A program made the position numbers and the translations under genes. The notes beneath the pieces are model-generated. The model worked only from the letters and a program-made list of their open reading frames with translations, was not told the DNA's origin and searched no databases. From Sphingomonadaceae bacterium (GTDB taxonomy: Bacteria; Pseudomonadota; Alphaproteobacteria; Sphingomonadales; Sphingomonadaceae), in contig CANHQT010000004.1 in assembly GCA_947463325.1 (NCBI GenBank), positions 1 through 64,000 of the forward strand: a stretch of DNA of 64,000 nt, given 5' to 3'. The stretch's first letter is position 1; the number at the start of each line of letters is the position of its first letter. Of the stretch, positions 62,158-64,000 are shown piece by piece.

Positions 62158-64000
62158 CTATAGCTGCCTGAGCGCACTCGCCGGGCGGACCGACATGAGC
62201 GGGATGGAGCCGGCAAGGCCGATGCCGAGCGTGACCGCCGCACCGCCGAGCAGCGTGGCGGCGACCACACCCCAATCGGGTGCCCAGGTGAAATCGAACA
62301 GCTGGACGATGACGAACCAGGCTGCCCCCGCCCCAAGCGCGAAGGCAAGCGCGGCGAGCACCGCAGCGAGCAGCGCATATTCGAGCGCCTGAGCGCCGAG
62401 CACCTGCCAGCGGGTCGCGCCGAGCGTCTTCATGATGACGCTGTCATAAGCGCGTGACTGGCGCGAGGCGGCGATGGCGCCGATCAGCACAGCGATGCCG
62501 GCGAGGATGGCGATCGACGCCGCAGCGAGGATGGCGCCTGCCATCTGTTCGAGCAGCACCGTGACCTGCCCGATCACTTCGCCCACCGCGATGATCGAGA
62601 CGGTCGGGAAGGCGGCGAGCAATGCGCGAGTGAGGCCGGGGTCGGGCGAGCCATCAGTGGTCAGCGTCGCAGCGAACGTATGCGGCGCGCTGGCAAGCGC
62701 GCTGGGCGAGAAGACCATGATATAGTTGAAGCCCATCGTGTCCCAGTTGATGCGGCGGAGCGAGGCAATGCGCGCCTCTATCTCCCGCCCCAGGACATTG
62801 ACGGTGATCGTGTCCCCGACACGGACGCCGATGGTGTTGGCGGCTTCCTCATCAAGGCTGACGAGGGGAGGGCCGGCATAGTCGGGCGCCCACCATTCAC
62901 CGGCGGTAAGTTCGCTGCCTTCGGGCAAGGTTGGCGCGTAGGTGACGCCGCGTTCACCGCGCAGGAACCATGCGCCGTCGGGCAGTTCCTCAAGCTCCGA
63001 GACGCGCTGGCCGGCATAGGCGACGATCGTGCCGCGCAGCGCAGGGACCATGTTGAGCTCTGCTTGCGGCGCACGTTCGGCGACGATGGCGCGGAACTGG
63101 TCCTGCCCGGTCGAAGGGATGTCGAGGATGAAATTGTCGGGCGCCTCACGCGGGACGCTGCGCTCAATCTCCGCAGTCAGGCTGGTCTGGATCGCCGCCA
63201 GCGTGACGAACAGGGTGAGCGCGAGGCCAAGCGCGATGACCAGAGCGGGCGTCTGCGAGCCCGGGCGGTAGAGATTGGCGATGGCGAGGCGGAACAGCGG
63301 ACGGCGCGGGCGCGGGACAGCGCGCGCGGCGCGGCGGACGGCCGATCCCACGCCGAGCAGAAGGAGCAGAACAGCCGCCACCGATGCGAGCACTCCGGCC
63401 GAGAAGAGCGGTTCGCGTGCAGTGATCAAGGCGAGCGCGACAATGCCGGTTGCGGCCAGCGCGACCTGGAGGATGGTGCGCCGGTCAACGCCGCCGCCGC
63501 CTTCGATACGCGAGCGGAACAGTGCGGCGGCCGGCTGGGTGCGGGCCCGCGCGAGCGGCGGCAGGGTGAAGGCGAGGGCGATGAGCAGGCCGTAGGCCGC
63601 GGCGCTCGCCAATGCGACAGGGTGGAGGGAGAATCCGGGCTGGACCGGCAGCGCATTGCCGATGAGTGCGACCAGCAGCGGCGGCGAGACTGCGCCGATC
63701 ACCAGCCCCGCAAGAATGGCGAGCAGGGTCACCGCCCCCACCTGAAGCAGATAGATGCGCAGCACATCGCCGCTGCCCGCGCCGAGCACCTTTAACGTCG
63801 CGATGCTGCCGCGCTTGGTCGCGAGGTAGGAGGAAACGCCGTTGGAGACGCCGATCCCCGCCACCACCAGAGCGGTGAGGCCGATCAGCGAGAGGAACTG
63901 GCCCATGCGTTCGATAAAGCGGTTGGCACCGGGCGAGGCGCGATCGCGGCTCTTCACCTCGACGCCAGCGTCCTTGAGCTCGCGGCTCAAATCGTCGGTA
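62158..64000 (-). CDS. FtsX-like ABC transporter permease (YbbP type), N-terminus beyond the window
   Basis: About 614 codons are visible; the frame is open at the right edge, so the N-terminal part is missing. Three hydrophobic clusters with two FtsX core domains: one at the visible start (GQFLSLIGLTALVVAGIGVSN, then ATKRGSIATLKVLGAG) and one at the C-terminus (AILAGIAVLIGAIAASRQSRAYDSVIMKTLGATRWQVL), plus a central periplasmic MacB-like domain. Large permeases of this type (about 850 aa) work with a LolD-like ATPase, probably encoded to the right. Export of lipid, lipoprotein or peptide is typical of the family. Confidence 0.9.
   Translation of the reverse strand, partial: TDDLSRELKDAGVEVKSRDRASPGANRFIERMGQFLSLIGLTALVVAGIGVSNGVSSYLATKRGSIATLKVLGAGSGDVLRIYLLQVGAVTLLAILAGLVIGAVSPPLLVALIGNALPVQPGFSLHPVALASAAAYGLLIALAFTLPPLARARTQPAAALFRSRIEGGGGVDRRTILQVALAATGIVALALITAREPLFSAGVLASVAAVLLLLLGVGSAVRRAARAVPRPRRPLFRLAIANLYRPGSQTPALVIALGLALTLFVTLAAIQTSLTAEIERSVPREAPDNFILDIPSTGQDQFRAIVAERAPQAELNMVPALRGTIVAYAGQRVSELEELPDGAWFLRGERGVTYAPTLPEGSELTAGEWWAPDYAGPPLVSLDEEAANTIGVRVGDTITVNVLGREIEARIASLRRINWDTMGFNYIMVFSPSALASAPHTFAATLTTDGSPDPGLTRALLAAFPTVSIIAVGEVIGQVTVLLEQMAGAILAAASIAILAGIAVLIGAIAASRQSRAYDSVIMKTLGATRWQVLGAQALEYALLAAVLAALAFALGAGAAWFVIVQLFDFTWAPDWGVVAATLLGGAAVTLGIGLAGSIPLMSVRPASALRQL

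Overview
This is a GC-rich, densely packed stretch of bacterial chromosome, most likely from an alphaproteobacterium of the order Sphingomonadales. The pointers are: xerD diverging from aroK-aroB; the order prfA-prmC-DUF4167 protein; a compact (414 aa) histidyl-tRNA synthetase; the very large (1,556 aa) NAD-glutamate dehydrogenase; a carotenoid hydroxylase of CrtZ type; and a REP-like intergenic palindrome of a kind common in sphingomonads. Most neighbouring co-directional genes overlap by 4 bp (ATGA/GTGA) or as TGATG. No gene-free stretch exceeds 300 bp, and I see no prophage, IS element, CRISPR array or rRNA. One tRNA gene (Thr, CGT) is present. The window cuts a gene at each end: xerD lacks its last residues on the left, and an FtsX-type permease lacks its N-terminus on the right.

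Layout. 1-4.7 kb: xerD and a secreted protein (minus), diverging from aroK-aroB and a 48-residue DUF2256 protein. 4.7-7.4 kb (minus): radA, CvpA-like, IscU-like scaffold, DUF423. 7.4-9.1 kb (plus): SDR, single-cysteine thioredoxin-like protein, CDLC protein. 9.1-13.5 kb (minus): MCE-type lipid transporter (permease with STAS-like N-terminus, ATPase, MlaD, auxiliary lipoprotein) and an SDR. 13.6-19.6 kb (minus): Cys/Met-metabolism PLP enzyme, DASS transporter, then lgt, NDUFAF7-like methyltransferase, GNAT and pgeF. 19.7-27.6 kb: acyl-CoA ligase, M61 peptidase, hisS-prfA-prmC, and the DUF4167 protein behind a structured leader.

27.7-38.7 kb: ThDP enzyme, DUF454 protein, aldehyde dehydrogenase, SMP-30 lactonase, VIT-family transporter, HAD protein, a double-UspA protein with an FNR/FixK-like site upstream, a succinyl-CoA:3-ketoacid CoA-transferase operon interrupted by a HAD-phosphatase-like lipoprotein, GST, VOC protein, crtZ. 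38.8-41.9 kb: leuC-leuD, a REP-like element, a quinone oxidoreductase. 41.9-48.8 kb (minus): a MoxR / DUF58 / SpoIIM / RDD / DUF4350 / DUF4129 membrane cluster ending in a nitroreductase. 48.8-53.4 kb: D-aminoacylase-family hydrolase, diverging from an APH-like kinase plus acyl-CoA dehydrogenase pair that resembles the LvaA/LvaC and ACAD11 arrangement for 4-hydroxyacyl-CoAs. 53.4-64 kb: DEAD-box helicase with an inverted repeat over its leader, tRNA-Thr, a PAS-like protein, NAD-glutamate dehydrogenase, a small membrane protein and the truncated permease.

The most interesting items are the kinase/acyl-CoA dehydrogenase pair with a palindrome over its promoter, the lipoprotein phosphatase inside the CoA-transferase operon, the helicase leader hairpin, the FNR/FixK-like box before the Usp gene, the structured DUF4167 leader, and a lower-GC, divergent 3' end of hisS. 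Everything here is read from sequence by eye. Family names come from motif recognition, and no database search was run.
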